64,000 bases of DNA from an uncultured Ruminiclostridium sp. (lineage in GTDB: Bacteria; Bacillota; Clostridia; Oscillospirales; Ruminococcaceae), in contig CANQIB010000008.1 of NCBI GenBank assembly GCA_947623915.1, forward strand, positions 55,705 to 119,704, in the 5' to 3' direction. The notes beneath the pieces were generated by a model. That model was not told the DNA's origin and did no database searches. It was given only the letters and a program-made list of their open reading frames with translations. Positions 14,634-22,660 of the stretch are shown piece by piece (within the stretch, counting starts at the first letter, position 1; each line of letters opens with the position of its first letter). Position numbers and translations under genes: made by a program.

Positions 14634-14662
14634 TTGACAAATGAGATAAAATGTGTCATAAT
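14634..14662 (+). promoter_or_regulatory. padR promoter with overlapping dyad
   Basis: TTGACA (14634-14639) and CATAAT (14657-14662) have a 17-bp spacer. TGACA (14635-14639) and TGTCA (14654-14658) form an inverted repeat across it, a plausible autoregulatory operator. Confidence 0.65.
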
Positions 14663-14685
14663 AAAGAAAAGGAGGTTTAATAACC

Positions 14686-15042
14686 ATGGGAATTAAGGAG
14701 AATTTTAAAAGGGGATCTCTTGAAATGCTCATTCTTCATCTTTTACAGGAGGAAGAAATGTATGGCTATCAACTGACGCATGAAATTGCAATGAGGAGCA
14801 ACGGAGCTTTTCAGATCACCGAGGGATCTATGTATCCTACACTTTACAGGCTTATCGACAAGGAATATATTTCCGACCGTCTTGAGCTTGTCGGAAGAAG
14901 ACGCACCCGCGTTTACTACCGTATCGAAGAAAAGGGAAAAGAGTATCTCGAAAAACTGAAAAGGGAATACGAACTCACCAGCGCCGGAATCGACGCGGTT
15001 ATGGCTTATGTTCCCGACCCGGCCGATAAGGAAGATTATTGA
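14686..15042 (+). CDS. PadR family transcriptional regulator
   Basis: A 118-residue PadR protein: a winged helix (LEMLILHLLQEEEMYGYQLT, then GSMYPTLYRLIDKEYI with the YPxLxRL signature) and a C-terminal dimerisation helix (YLEKLKREYELTSAG). Such regulators usually repress a nearby transporter or detoxification gene and respond to small ligands. No exporter lies directly beside it, so the target may be itself or remote. A strong AGGAGG precedes ATG 14686. Confidence 0.88.
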   Translation: MGIKENFKRGSLEMLILHLLQEEEMYGYQLTHEIAMRSNGAFQITEGSMYPTLYRLIDKEYISDRLELVGRRRTRVYYRIEEKGKEYLEKLKREYELTSAGIDAVMAYVPDPADKEDY

Positions 15043-15075
15043 TATAGGGTCCTTTTGACAGATCGTATTATCCCG

Positions 15076-15111
15076 GCGGTCGTGATAAAATGCACGACCG
15101 CTTTATTTTTT
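15076..15111 (+). terminator. terminator after padR
   Basis: GCGGTCGTG and CACGACCGC (9-bp stem, 8-nt loop) are followed by TTTATTTTTTT. It lies just before the amidohydrolase gene, for which no separate promoter was recognised. Confidence 0.8.
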
Positions 15112-15137
15112 TGAACAAAAGGGAGCGTTGATTTATT

Positions 15138-15938
15138 TTGGCAAAGCATATAATAGACAGCCACGCGCATATTTTCCCCGATAAAATAGCCTCAAAGGCA
15201 TCGGTGAATATAGGTAATTTTTACAGCCTTCACATGAGCTTTGACGGCTCGGTATCCCGACTGCTTGCCGAGGGCGAAAAAAATCATATAGATAAATTCC
15301 TCGTTCAGTCGGTCGCTACCGTGCCCGATCAAGTACGGCATATAAACGATTTTATCGCTTGTCAGGTCGAAACTTACCCCGATAAGTTCATCGGGTTCGC
15401 TTCTTTGCACCCCGATATGGAAGACCCCGCGTCAGAGGTGGAGCGCGTTATTTCGCTCGGACTGAAAGGCATAAAGCTGCACCCCGATTTTCAGAGGTTT
15501 GCCATTGACGATAAAAAAGCGTACAAGCTGTATGAGATAATAGGCGACAGACTGCCTATCCTTATCCATACCGGCGACAGCAGGTTCGAGTATTCGCACC
15601 CGCGCCTTATGGCAAAGGTGCTGGACGATTGCCCGTATCTTAAAGTTATAGCCGCGCACTTCGGCGGTTGGTCGGAGTGGGACGAGTCCGAAAACGTACT
15701 TTGCGGGAAAAACGTATGGGTGGACACCAGCAGCTCGCTGTATCATCTGTCACCCGAAAAAGCCGCCGAGCTGATAGAAAGGTTCGGAGAGGACAGAGTG
15801 TTTTTCGGCACGGATTATCCTATGTGGGACGCGGCTGACGAGCTGAAATATATAGACCGTCTGCCGGTCACCGACGAACAGAAAGAAAAACTGCTTTGGA
15901 AAAATCTTTGCGGCTTTTTAAATATTGATATGGATTAA
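15138..15938 (+). CDS. amidohydrolase family metal-dependent hydrolase
   Basis: A 266-residue TIM-barrel hydrolase of the amidohydrolase-2 type (COG2159-like). The metal-binding start IDSHAHIFP lies near residues 6-13, GIKLHPDFQ near 118, a His in PILIHTGDS near 145, AAHFGG near 175 and the final Asp in FFGTDYPMWD near 225. The substrate cannot be told; relatives act as decarboxylases or hydrolases. The start is TTG 15138 with GGGAG 12 bases upstream, and no better start is in frame. The gene ends 5 bp before the phosphopantetheinyl transferase ATG, so the pair is probably co-expressed. Confidence 0.85.
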   Translation: MAKHIIDSHAHIFPDKIASKASVNIGNFYSLHMSFDGSVSRLLAEGEKNHIDKFLVQSVATVPDQVRHINDFIACQVETYPDKFIGFASLHPDMEDPASEVERVISLGLKGIKLHPDFQRFAIDDKKAYKLYEIIGDRLPILIHTGDSRFEYSHPRLMAKVLDDCPYLKVIAAHFGGWSEWDESENVLCGKNVWVDTSSSLYHLSPEKAAELIERFGEDRVFFGTDYPMWDAADELKYIDRLPVTDEQKEKLLWKNLCGFLNIDMD

Positions 15939-15942
15939 AAAT

Positions 15943-16542
15943 ATGCGAAAAATTATACGTTTTGTGGACGGAAGAGCCGAAGTGCCGCGGGGATATGCCG
16001 CATATCTTCACAGACAGGGCAGAGAACTGCTGTCAAAAAGCCTATCGGGATATTTTAACATTGATTTTTCGGAGGATATGCTTTTCTTTGGCGAAAAGGG
16101 AAAGCCGTACCTTTTGGACGTGTTTTTTAATATAGCCCACACCGACGGTATGGTATGCCTTGCGCTGTCCGACCGTGAAAACGGCGCGGACTGCGAAAAG
16201 TTAAAATCTTACTCCGAAAACGCGATAAAACGCTGCTTTTGCGAAAAGGAAGCAAAGTACGTTTATGACAGCGGCGACCGCGACCTTGCTTTTGTACGGC
16301 TGTGGACGCTCAAAGAGGCATATTCCAAGCTGATAGGCGAGGGGATATCCGCGCTTAAAAGCGCGGTGTTCGACCTTTCGGAGGAAAAAGCCGATTTTGA
16401 CTGCGGCTGCGACTTTTATCAATATGTAATAAACGGGAAATTTTGCGCTGCTTTCTGCGAAAAAGGAGGCAGCGGAAAAATTTTTCTCGAATTTACAGAT
16501 TTTGACATTGACAATTCCGATATTTTGTTGTACAATATATGA
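15943..16542 (+). CDS. 4'-phosphopantetheinyl transferase (Sfp type)
   Basis: A 199-residue Sfp-superfamily enzyme that moves 4'-phosphopantetheine from CoA to a serine of a carrier protein. The three signatures are present: FFNIAHTDGM near residue 65, GADCEKL (the GxDxE metal motif) near 84 and WTLKEAYSKLIGEGI near 125. ATG 15943 is preferred over the in-frame TTG at 15925, which overlaps the amidohydrolase. No polyketide or non-ribosomal peptide genes are in the window, so the partner may be the fatty-acid acyl carrier protein. The thiamin operon promoter overlaps its last codons. Confidence 0.88.
   Translation: MRKIIRFVDGRAEVPRGYAAYLHRQGRELLSKSLSGYFNIDFSEDMLFFGEKGKPYLLDVFFNIAHTDGMVCLALSDRENGADCEKLKSYSENAIKRCFCEKEAKYVYDSGDRDLAFVRLWTLKEAYSKLIGEGISALKSAVFDLSEEKADFDCGCDFYQYVINGKFCAAFCEKGGSGKIFLEFTDFDIDNSDILLYNI
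16508..16536 (+). promoter_or_regulatory. promoter of the thiamin operon
   Basis: TTGACA (16508-16513) and TACAAT (16531-16536) with 17-bp spacing lie inside the end of the preceding gene, directly before the TPP riboswitch. Confidence 0.8.
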
Positions 16543-16549
16543 GATGAAA

Positions 16550-16646
16550 AGAAAATAATGGCACGGGAGCTTGCAGACAGGCTGAGAGGAAGTTGTGACT
16601 TCGACCGTTGACTTGATTTGGGTAATGCCAACGTAAGGACATTTTT
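16550..16646 (+). ncRNA. TPP (THI-box) riboswitch
   Basis: The conserved pyrimidine-sensor segment GACAGGCTGAGAGGAAG (about 16576-16592) and the pyrophosphate-sensor core CTTGATTTGGGTAATGCCAA with CGTAAGGA (about 16612-16638) are both present in the right order and spacing. P1 closes through AATG and CATT. It lies between a promoter and an intrinsic terminator ahead of thiE, so thiamin pyrophosphate should switch transcription off. Confidence 0.95.
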
Positions 16647-16680
16647 GCGCACACGGCTTTGCCCGCGTGCGTGTTTTTGT
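16647..16680 (+). terminator. riboswitch expression-platform terminator
   Basis: GCGCACACGG (16647-16656) pairs with CCGCGTGCGT (16663-16672), ten pairs with one mismatch, followed by GTTTTTGTTTTT. It ends 15 bp before the thiE start. Confidence 0.8.
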
Positions 16681-16694
16681 TTTTGGAGGAGGAT

Positions 16695-17345
16695 ATGAGA
16701 GCGACAAGCGCTATGATGCGTCTTTATGCGGTGACCGACCGAAATGAAGACGAAGAAGAATTTCTGCAAAAATGCGAAGCGGCGCTGAAAGGCGGAGCGA
16801 CGATATTTGAACTGAGAGAAAAGGAAACGGACTTTGAAACGTTCCTTTCTCTTGCAAAAAAGCTGAAAGTATTATGCGGCAGATATTCCGTTCCGTTTAT
16901 CGTAAACGATAACGTGACTGTTGCCAAGCTGTCCGACGCCGACGGCGTACATTTGGGACAGGGCGACTGTAATCCCGCCGAGGCGGCAAGGCTGCTCGGC
17001 GCCGATAAGATAATCGGAGTTTCCGCCCACAACGTAAAGGAGGCGCTCGATGCGCAGGCGCAGGGCGCGGGGTATTTGGGCTGCGGAGCCGCTTTTATCA
17101 CCTCCACAAAAACCGACGCCAAGCCGATAGACCGCCGAGTGCTTAAAGATATATGCGATGCGGTCGAGATACCCGTCATCGCGATAGGCGGGATAACCTC
17201 GGAAAATATCTGCTCGCTTGAGGGATTGGGACTGGACGGAGTGGCGGTGGTATCCGCGCTTTTTTCGTCGAAGGATATAACGGCTGCGACAGCCGAGCTG
17301 CTTAAAAGCGCGGAGCGTGTCGCTTTAAGCTCGCGCAAAAGCTGA
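16695..17345 (+). CDS. thiE: thiamin phosphate synthase
   Basis: A 216-residue ThiE that joins HMP pyrophosphate and the thiazole phosphate to thiamin phosphate. It has RLYAVTD at the start, the ATIFELREKE strand near residue 33, VPFIVNDN near 68, GVHLGQGD near 87, GVSAHN near 112 and the phosphate-binding end PVIAIGGITSENI and GLDGVAVVSALF. ATG 16695 follows GGAGGAGG-like sequence (GGAGGAGGAT) and is preferred to earlier in-frame codons that fall in the terminator. It is the first gene behind the TPP riboswitch; thiD follows after 14 bp. Confidence 0.95.
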   Translation: MRATSAMMRLYAVTDRNEDEEEFLQKCEAALKGGATIFELREKETDFETFLSLAKKLKVLCGRYSVPFIVNDNVTVAKLSDADGVHLGQGDCNPAEAARLLGADKIIGVSAHNVKEALDAQAQGAGYLGCGAAFITSTKTDAKPIDRRVLKDICDAVEIPVIAIGGITSENICSLEGLGLDGVAVVSALFSSKDITAATAELLKSAERVALSSRKS

Positions 17346-17359
17346 GAAAGGAGTTTTTT

Positions 17360-18142
17360 ATGAAAAAGATACTTACGATAGCGGGTTCCGACTCCAGCGG
17401 AGGAGCGGGGATACAGGCGGACATCAAGACCGTCACCGCTCACGGAATGTACGCCATGAGTGCGATAACCGCGTTGACCGCGCAGAACACCACCGGCGTG
17501 TACGGTATACACGACGTTCCGAGCGAATTTGTAAAAAGTCAGATCGACTGCGTTTTCGGCGATATTCGCCCCGACGCGGTAAAGATAGGCATGGTGAGCC
17601 AAAGCGGCATAATTGAAGCTATAGCCGAACGGCTGACTTATTACAATGCCGAAAACACGGTAGTCGATCCGGTCATGGTAGCGACCAGCGGCAGCAAGCT
17701 GATAAGCGACGAGGCGATAAGCGCGCTGGTAAAAAGGCTGCTGCCTATAGCCGACGTTATCACGCCGAACCTTGCCGAGGCGGAGGTGCTTGCCGAAATG
17801 CCCATAAAAACTCCCGCCGATATGGAAAAGGCGGCTTTAAGGCTGTCCGAGCTTACAAAAGGCGCGGTAGTGGTAAAGGGCGGGCATCTCGACGATACCG
17901 CGGACGATCTGCTTTGCCTTGACGGGAAAATGATATGGATACGCGGGGAGCGTGTGGATAACCCGAACACGCACGGCACGGGCTGTACATTTTCCTCCGC
18001 GATAGCCTGCGCGCTTGCGAAAACGGGCGACGTTGAAAAGTCCGTAAGGAGTGCGAAAGAATATCTTACGGGAGCGCTGCGGGCGCAGTTGGACCTCGGA
18101 AAGGGCAGCGGCCCGCTGAACCATTGCTATAAAATAAAATGA
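17360..18142 (+). CDS. thiD: hydroxymethylpyrimidine (phospho)kinase
   Basis: A 260-residue ribokinase-fold enzyme that phosphorylates HMP and HMP phosphate. It begins ILTIAGSDSSGGAGIQADIK, the hallmark of ThiD, and carries VDPVMVATSG near residue 97, TPNLAEAEVL near 135, VKGGH near 172 and the anion hole NTHGTGCTFSSAIA near 204. It supplies pyrimidine for ThiE from material imported by the ABC transporter encoded next. It overlaps the ATPase start by 4 bp (ATGA). Confidence 0.96.
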   Translation: MKKILTIAGSDSSGGAGIQADIKTVTAHGMYAMSAITALTAQNTTGVYGIHDVPSEFVKSQIDCVFGDIRPDAVKIGMVSQSGIIEAIAERLTYYNAENTVVDPVMVATSGSKLISDEAISALVKRLLPIADVITPNLAEAEVLAEMPIKTPADMEKAALRLSELTKGAVVVKGGHLDDTADDLLCLDGKMIWIRGERVDNPNTHGTGCTFSSAIACALAKTGDVEKSVRSAKEYLTGALRAQLDLGKGSGPLNHCYKIK

Positions 18143-18870
18143 TACTGGAATTTGAAAACGTCACTTTCGGATACGGCGACCGGCTTATTCTGGAGAATAT
18201 CTCTTTTTCGATACCAAAGGGCGGCATTACCGCGATAATAGGTCCGTCGGGCTGCGGGAAAAGCACACTTTTCCGCCTGATAAACGGACTGGAAAAAGCA
18301 CAGTCCGGCAGAATACTCTATCAAGGCAGACCGATAGAGGGACAAAAAGGCATAGCGGCGTTCATGCCGCAGCGCGACCTGCTGATGCCATGGCGGACGG
18401 CGCTTAAAAACGTAACGCTCGCGTTTGAGCTTAAAAAGCGGCGGGACGGAAAGCAAGCCGCGTACGAGCTGCTGGAAAGAGTGGGGCTTAAAGGGTACGA
18501 AAACGTTTATCCCTCCGAGCTTTCCGGCGGAATGAGACAGCGCGTGTCGTTTGCAAGGACGCTCGCGGTAGGGGGAGAGCTTATGCTGCTGGACGAGCCG
18601 TTTTCCGCATTGGATTCGTTGACGCGGGCAAATATGCAGGACTGGCTCGTTTCGCAGATGAAGCAACTGGACAAGACCGTGCTTTTGGTAACGCACGATA
18701 TCGACGAAGCCATGCTGCTCGGCGACAGGGTGCTGCTTATGAAAGGCAGTCCTGTCGGCGGTATGCTGAGCGCCGACGTTTCGCAGATAGCCGTCCGAGA
18801 GGATATTTACAAGGCGGCAAAGCTCAGGACAGAGCTGCTTGACGCGCTGGAGAACGGGGGAGAACGATGA
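18139..18870 (+). CDS. thiZ: ABC transporter ATPase, thiamin-precursor uptake
   Basis: A 243-residue ATPase: Walker A GPSGCGKST at residues 36-44, Q-loop MPQRD near 76, signature LSGGMRQRVSFA near 130, Walker B LMLLDEPFSALD near 150 and the H-loop His in LLVTHDIDEA. Its best-known relatives are the nitrate/sulfonate/taurine-type ATPases. The riboswitch operon and the NMT1-like binding protein point to ThiXYZ, which imports formylaminopyrimidine or HMP. Start and stop overlap thiD and the permease gene by 4 bp each, so expression is tightly coupled. Confidence 0.88.
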   Translation: MILEFENVTFGYGDRLILENISFSIPKGGITAIIGPSGCGKSTLFRLINGLEKAQSGRILYQGRPIEGQKGIAAFMPQRDLLMPWRTALKNVTLAFELKKRRDGKQAAYELLERVGLKGYENVYPSELSGGMRQRVSFARTLAVGGELMLLDEPFSALDSLTRANMQDWLVSQMKQLDKTVLLVTHDIDEAMLLGDRVLLMKGSPVGGMLSADVSQIAVREDIYKAAKLRTELLDALENGGER

Positions 18871-19619
18871 AAAAGTTCAGAAAACATCTTCCCGCCTATA
18901 TAACCGCCGCGGCGCTGCTGATATTGTGGCAGGTCATCGCCATGCTGATAAACGCGGCGTACATACTGCCGTCTCCCGTTCAAATAGCCGTCAGGATATG
19001 GGAGCTGCGCGAGCCGCTGTTTACCGTGCATACGCCGTATACAATGCTGGTGACTTTGCTCGGACTGCTGATATCGGTCGTTTTGGGTATCGCGCTCGCC
19101 GCGCTGATGGACAGGTTTGAAACCGCGGAAAGAGCGCTTTATCCCGTGATAGTGACCACTCAAACTATACCGATAACGGCGATAGCGCCGCTGTTCGTAT
19201 TATGGTTGGGCTACGGGATATGGAGCAAGGTGCTGGTGTCGGTGATAATAACGTTTTTCCCGATAACGGTATCGCTGCATGACGGGCTGAGATCCTCCAA
19301 ACGGGAGAGCGAGGAGCTGCTGCAAACCATGGGTGCGAGCAGGACGGCTATATTTTTCAAGCTCAAGCTGCCGGGCGCGCTGCCGTCGTTTTTTTCGGCG
19401 ATAAAAATGGCTGTGCCGCTCAGCATAATAGGAGCGGCTATGGGCGAATGGCTCGGCTCGCAGAGCGGGCTGGGATATTTCAGCAAGAGAATGATGACGC
19501 AGCTGGACGGGGCGGGGGTATTCGCGCCGGTGGTAATACTGGCGGTCTGCGCCATGCTGGTGGTAGCCGTTATCAGCTTTTTTGAAAGGAAACTGCTTAA
19601 ATGGAGAAAGGAAATGTAA
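18867..19619 (+). CDS. thiX: ABC transporter permease, thiamin-precursor uptake
   Basis: A 250-residue membrane permease with about six transmembrane helices, beginning YITAAALLILWQVIAMLINA. It contains the EAA-loop region ESEELLQTMGASRTAIFFKL followed by LPSFFSAIKMAVPLSIIGA, typical of the BPD-transport family that partners NitT/TauT-type ATPases. It would form the channel for the precursor delivered by the downstream lipoprotein. It overlaps the ATPase gene by 4 bp, and the binding-protein start follows by 3 bp. Confidence 0.88.
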   Translation: MKKFRKHLPAYITAAALLILWQVIAMLINAAYILPSPVQIAVRIWELREPLFTVHTPYTMLVTLLGLLISVVLGIALAALMDRFETAERALYPVIVTTQTIPITAIAPLFVLWLGYGIWSKVLVSVIITFFPITVSLHDGLRSSKRESEELLQTMGASRTAIFFKLKLPGALPSFFSAIKMAVPLSIIGAAMGEWLGSQSGLGYFSKRMMTQLDGAGVFAPVVILAVCAMLVVAVISFFERKLLKWRKEM

Positions 19620-19621
19620 AG

Positions 19622-20620
19622 ATGAATAAAAAAATCAAAGCGATGCTGCTTGCGGGGCTGATGGCCGCAACGGCGGTGATGGGAGGCTGTTCCGCAGCCG
19701 AGCAAACGGAGCTTGAAGAGCTTACGGTAGTGCTGGACTGGTATCCCAACGGTTCTCATGTTTTTCTGTACGAGGCGATCGAAAAGGGCTATTACGAGCA
19801 GGAGGGACTTAAAATAAACGTGGAATTTCCCTCCAACACCAACGACGCTATCTCCATGACCTCGGCGGGCAAGGCGGACATAGGCTTTTACTATATGCAC
19901 GACGTAATACAGGCCAACGCAAATCAGGATATACCCGTAGTGTCGATAGGCGCGGCGGTACAAAAGCCGGTAAATGTGCTTATTTCACTAAAGGACGCGA
20001 ATATCTCCACCGCCGCGGATCTGAAAGGAAAGAAAATAGGCTATGGTGGTTCGGTGCTGAACGAGGCGTTTATCCATACCATGCTTAAAAATGCCGGATT
20101 GCAGGAGAACGACGCGGAGCTTGTCGACGTGGGATTTGAGCTTATGCCGTCGCTTACTACCGGACAGGTGGACGCGATAATAGGCGGCTTTGTAAGCCAT
20201 GAAGTGCCGGAGTTAAAGCATCAGGGCTTCGACGTTACCTATATAGAGCCGTCCGCAAACGGCGTGCCGGATTATACCGAGCTTGTATTCATAACCTCAA
20301 AGGACACCGCGACTGCAAAGGCGGATAAGCTCGCGGGATTTCTACGCGCGACCCGAAAGGGCTATGAAGACGTAAAGAACGACCCCGCAGAGGGCGTTGC
20401 AAACCTGCTGAAAAATCAAAACGCCGAAAATTTCCCGTTGGTGGAGGAAGTGGAAACGCAGAGCGTAGATACCATACTGTCGCTTGCGGCAAACGACGAC
20501 GCGCCGTTCCTTTCCCAAAACTATGAAACTTGGCAGAAAAACATCGACTGGATGTACGACTCCGGAGTCATTACCAAAAAAGTAGACCCCAAGGATATGA
20601 TAGTCGACCTTTCGGTGTAA
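19622..20620 (+). CDS. thiY: NMT1/THI5-like substrate-binding lipoprotein
   Basis: A 332-residue lipoprotein with signal MNKKIKAMLLAGLMAATAVM and lipobox MGGC (Cys at about 25). The mature part opens ELTVVLDWYPNGSHVFLYEA, the LDWxPN(xH) motif of NMT1/ThiY proteins that bind pyrimidine thiamin precursors. KKIGYGGSVLNEAF and GQVDAIIGGF are also characteristic. ATG 19622 is chosen because AAAGGAAA precedes it and the result is a clean signal peptide. It completes the importer. No thiC is present here, so pyrimidine may be salvaged rather than made. Confidence 0.88.
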   Translation: MNKKIKAMLLAGLMAATAVMGGCSAAEQTELEELTVVLDWYPNGSHVFLYEAIEKGYYEQEGLKINVEFPSNTNDAISMTSAGKADIGFYYMHDVIQANANQDIPVVSIGAAVQKPVNVLISLKDANISTAADLKGKKIGYGGSVLNEAFIHTMLKNAGLQENDAELVDVGFELMPSLTTGQVDAIIGGFVSHEVPELKHQGFDVTYIEPSANGVPDYTELVFITSKDTATAKADKLAGFLRATRKGYEDVKNDPAEGVANLLKNQNAENFPLVEEVETQSVDTILSLAANDDAPFLSQNYETWQKNIDWMYDSGVITKKVDPKDMIVDLSV

Positions 20621-20645
20621 GCAATAAAAAAATTCAAAAAAACGG

Positions 20646-20674
20646 TTGACAAACAAAATAAAAAAGTGTATAAT
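20646..20674 (+). promoter_or_regulatory. promoter of the Val-Phe-Gly-Cys tRNA operon
   Basis: TTGACA (20646-20651) and TATAAT (20669-20674), 17 bp apart, lie 31 bp before tRNA-Val. Confidence 0.9.
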
Positions 20675-20705
20675 ATAAAAGTCGCTTGAAACATAGACGG
20701 CAAAC

Positions 20706-20781
20706 GGAAGTTTAGCTCAGCTGGGAGAGCATCTGCCCTACAAGCAGAGGGTCATAGGTTCGAGCCCTATAACTTCCACCA
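20706..20781 (+). tRNA. tRNA-Val(TAC)
   Basis: 76 nt with CCA. The acceptor is GGAAGTT/AACTTCC and the anticodon loop CCTACAA. Confidence 0.96.
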
Positions 20782-20818
20782 CCTGCTTAATGCAGAAACC
20801 GTCTATGTCAGGCGATAC

Positions 20819-20894
20819 GCCTCTGTAGCTCAGTCGGTAGAGCAGGGGACTGAAAATCCCCGTGTCGTTGGTTCGATTCCGACCGGAGGCACCA
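20819..20894 (+). tRNA. tRNA-Phe(GAA)
   Basis: 76 nt with CCA. The anticodon loop CTGAAAA lies between GGGGA and TCCCC. Confidence 0.96.
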
Positions 20895-20897
20895 TAT

Positions 20898-20973
20898 GCG
20901 GATTTAGCTCATCCGGTAGAGCGCCACCTTGCCAAGGTGGAGGTAGCGAGTTCGAGCCTCGTAATCCGCTCCA
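20898..20973 (+). tRNA. tRNA-Gly(GCC)
   Basis: 76 nt with CCA. The anticodon loop TTGCCAA lies between CCACC and GGTGG. It starts four bases after tRNA-Phe. Confidence 0.96.
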
Positions 20974-20978
20974 TAAAC

Positions 20979-21052
20979 GGCGCTATAGCCAAGTGGTAAG
21001 GCATTGGTCTGCAACACCATGATCCCCGGTTCAAATCCGGGTGGCGCCTCCA
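20979..21052 (+). tRNA. tRNA-Cys(GCA)
   Basis: 74 nt with CCA. The acceptor is GGCGCTA, closing with TGGCGCC through a G-U-tolerant pairing, and the anticodon loop is CTGCAAC. It is the last gene of the operon. Confidence 0.94.
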
Positions 21053-21085
21053 AAAAACGCTCCCGTGAAACGGGGGCGTTTTTAC
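21053..21085 (+). terminator. tRNA operon terminator
   Basis: AAAACGC-t-CCCGT and ACGGG-g-GCGTTTT form a long stem followed by TTTTAC, directly after the tRNA-Cys CCA. Confidence 0.85.
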
Positions 21086-21122
21086 ACTCGACAAAAATTT
21101 GAAGTGTTGCCGGGAGGAGCTT

Positions 21123-22496
21123 ATGACATCGACGAAAAATATGACATTTGGGTCGCCGCTTCGTATACTTTTTTCCTTTGCGCTGCCGCTTATGGTCGGT
21201 AACGTATTTCAACAGTTGTATACTATGGTGGATTCGATGATAGTCGGACAGCAGCTCGGTCTTGATTCGCTCGCGGCGATAGGTAACGGCGAATGGCTCA
21301 ACTGGCTCGTTTTGAGCTTGGTTCAGGGATTTGCTCAGGGCTTTTCTATACGTCTGGCTCAGAATTTCGGCGCGGGCGACGAAAAAGCCTTCCGAAAAAC
21401 TTATGCCGCGTCGCTTAAACTCGCGCTTATTTGTACCGTCTGCATAATGTGCTTTGCGTTTGCCGCTTTAAGACCGATACTCCGCCTGCTCAATACTCCG
21501 TCGGAGATATTTCCCATAACCATGACTTATTTGAGCGTCATATTTGCGGGCGTTCCCATAGTTATGGCGTATAATTTCCTCGCGTCAGTTTTAAGGTCGG
21601 TGGGCGACAGCAAAACTCCCTTGTACGCGATGATAGCCGCTTCGCTTTGTAATATCGTTTTGGATATGCTGTTTGTGATAGTTTTTCAATGGGGAGTAGC
21701 GGGAGCGGCTTTTGCTACGCTGATAGGTCAGGCACTGTCCGCGGTGATATGTTATCTTTCCTTGAGAAAGCTCGAAATAATAAGGGCTCCGAAAGAGGAA
21801 CGAGCTTTTGAAAAAGGACTTTACGGTAAACTGCTCAAGCTCGCGATGCCGTTTGCGTTCCAGAACCTTATAATTTCGGTCGGAGGTCTGGTCGTACAGT
21901 TCGTCATAAACGGGTACGGCGTTTTATATATCGCAGGTTTCACGGCGACAAACAAGCTGTACGGTATACTTGAGATAGCCGCCATATCTTACGGCTTTGC
22001 GCTTACCACATATGTGGGACAAAATTACGGCGCAAATAAGATAAAGCGTGTAAACAAGGGCGTACATACCGGCGCGGTAACGGGAGTAGTGACAGCCGCG
22101 GTAATAAGCGCGGTCATGCTGCTTTTCGGGCGGTACATAGTGAGCGCTTTTATTTCGGGAAAACCTGAGGACGCCGCCGCAACGGTGGATATTGCGTACC
22201 ATTATCTTTGCATTATGTCGTCGTTTCTTCCTGTGCTTTATATCCTGCATATTTACCGTTCCTCTTTGCAGGGTCTGGGCGATACGGTAATGCCGATGGT
22301 CTCCGGCGCGGCGGAGCTGGTAATGAGAATAGCTGCCATATTTTTCCTACCCATGCTGATAGGGACGGAAGGACTTTTCTGGGCGGAGGTCTTTGCGTGG
22401 GCGGGAGCGGACGTGGTGCTTGTCGCAAGCTACTATATCAGGATAGCGGGTATCAAAAAAATATACCGTGACCGACCTTGCGCCGATGATAATTAA
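21123..22496 (+). CDS. MATE family multidrug/cation antiporter
   Basis: A 457-residue inner-membrane protein with about 12 transmembrane helices in two related halves. The first begins ILFSFALPLMVGNVFQQLYT, followed by VDSMIVGQQLG, the usual MATE helix-1 to helix-2 signature. Later LRSVGDSKTPLYAMI and SLQGLGDTVMPMVSG are the equivalent loops of the halves. These pumps export drugs or metabolites with Na+ or H+. ATG 21123 follows GGGAGGAG; an in-frame ATG at 21099 has no such site. No clear promoter lies between it and the tRNA terminator. Confidence 0.92.
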   Translation: MTSTKNMTFGSPLRILFSFALPLMVGNVFQQLYTMVDSMIVGQQLGLDSLAAIGNGEWLNWLVLSLVQGFAQGFSIRLAQNFGAGDEKAFRKTYAASLKLALICTVCIMCFAFAALRPILRLLNTPSEIFPITMTYLSVIFAGVPIVMAYNFLASVLRSVGDSKTPLYAMIAASLCNIVLDMLFVIVFQWGVAGAAFATLIGQALSAVICYLSLRKLEIIRAPKEERAFEKGLYGKLLKLAMPFAFQNLIISVGGLVVQFVINGYGVLYIAGFTATNKLYGILEIAAISYGFALTTYVGQNYGANKIKRVNKGVHTGAVTGVVTAAVISAVMLLFGRYIVSAFISGKPEDAAATVDIAYHYLCIMSSFLPVLYILHIYRSSLQGLGDTVMPMVSGAAELVMRIAAIFFLPMLIGTEGLFWAEVFAWAGADVVLVASYYIRIAGIKKIYRDRPCADDN

Positions 22497-22534
22497 AAGC
22501 CGTGTCCGTTTCGGAGCTTGTTTTTATTTAACAC

Positions 22535-22563
22535 TTGCAAATTGCTTTTTAATATGTTACAAT
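22535..22563 (+). promoter_or_regulatory. promoter of the YesL-like gene
   Basis: TTGCAA (22535-22540) and TACAAT (22558-22563) with a 17-bp spacer lie about 97 bp before the start codon. Confidence 0.65.
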
Positions 22564-22660
22564 TATAATGCTGTTTAAACGCCGTTAAAAAAACAGCGGT
22601 ATAATTTTTTGCGCAAACGCCGTAAAGAACGGAAATATATATGTATAAGGAGTTGTTACC

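Noticed and set aside
14635..14658. TGACA/TGTCA dyad as a defined PadR operator
   Set aside because: It is listed as a plausible operator only; the usual PadR core ATGT-N8-ACAT is not clearly present, so no firm claim is made.
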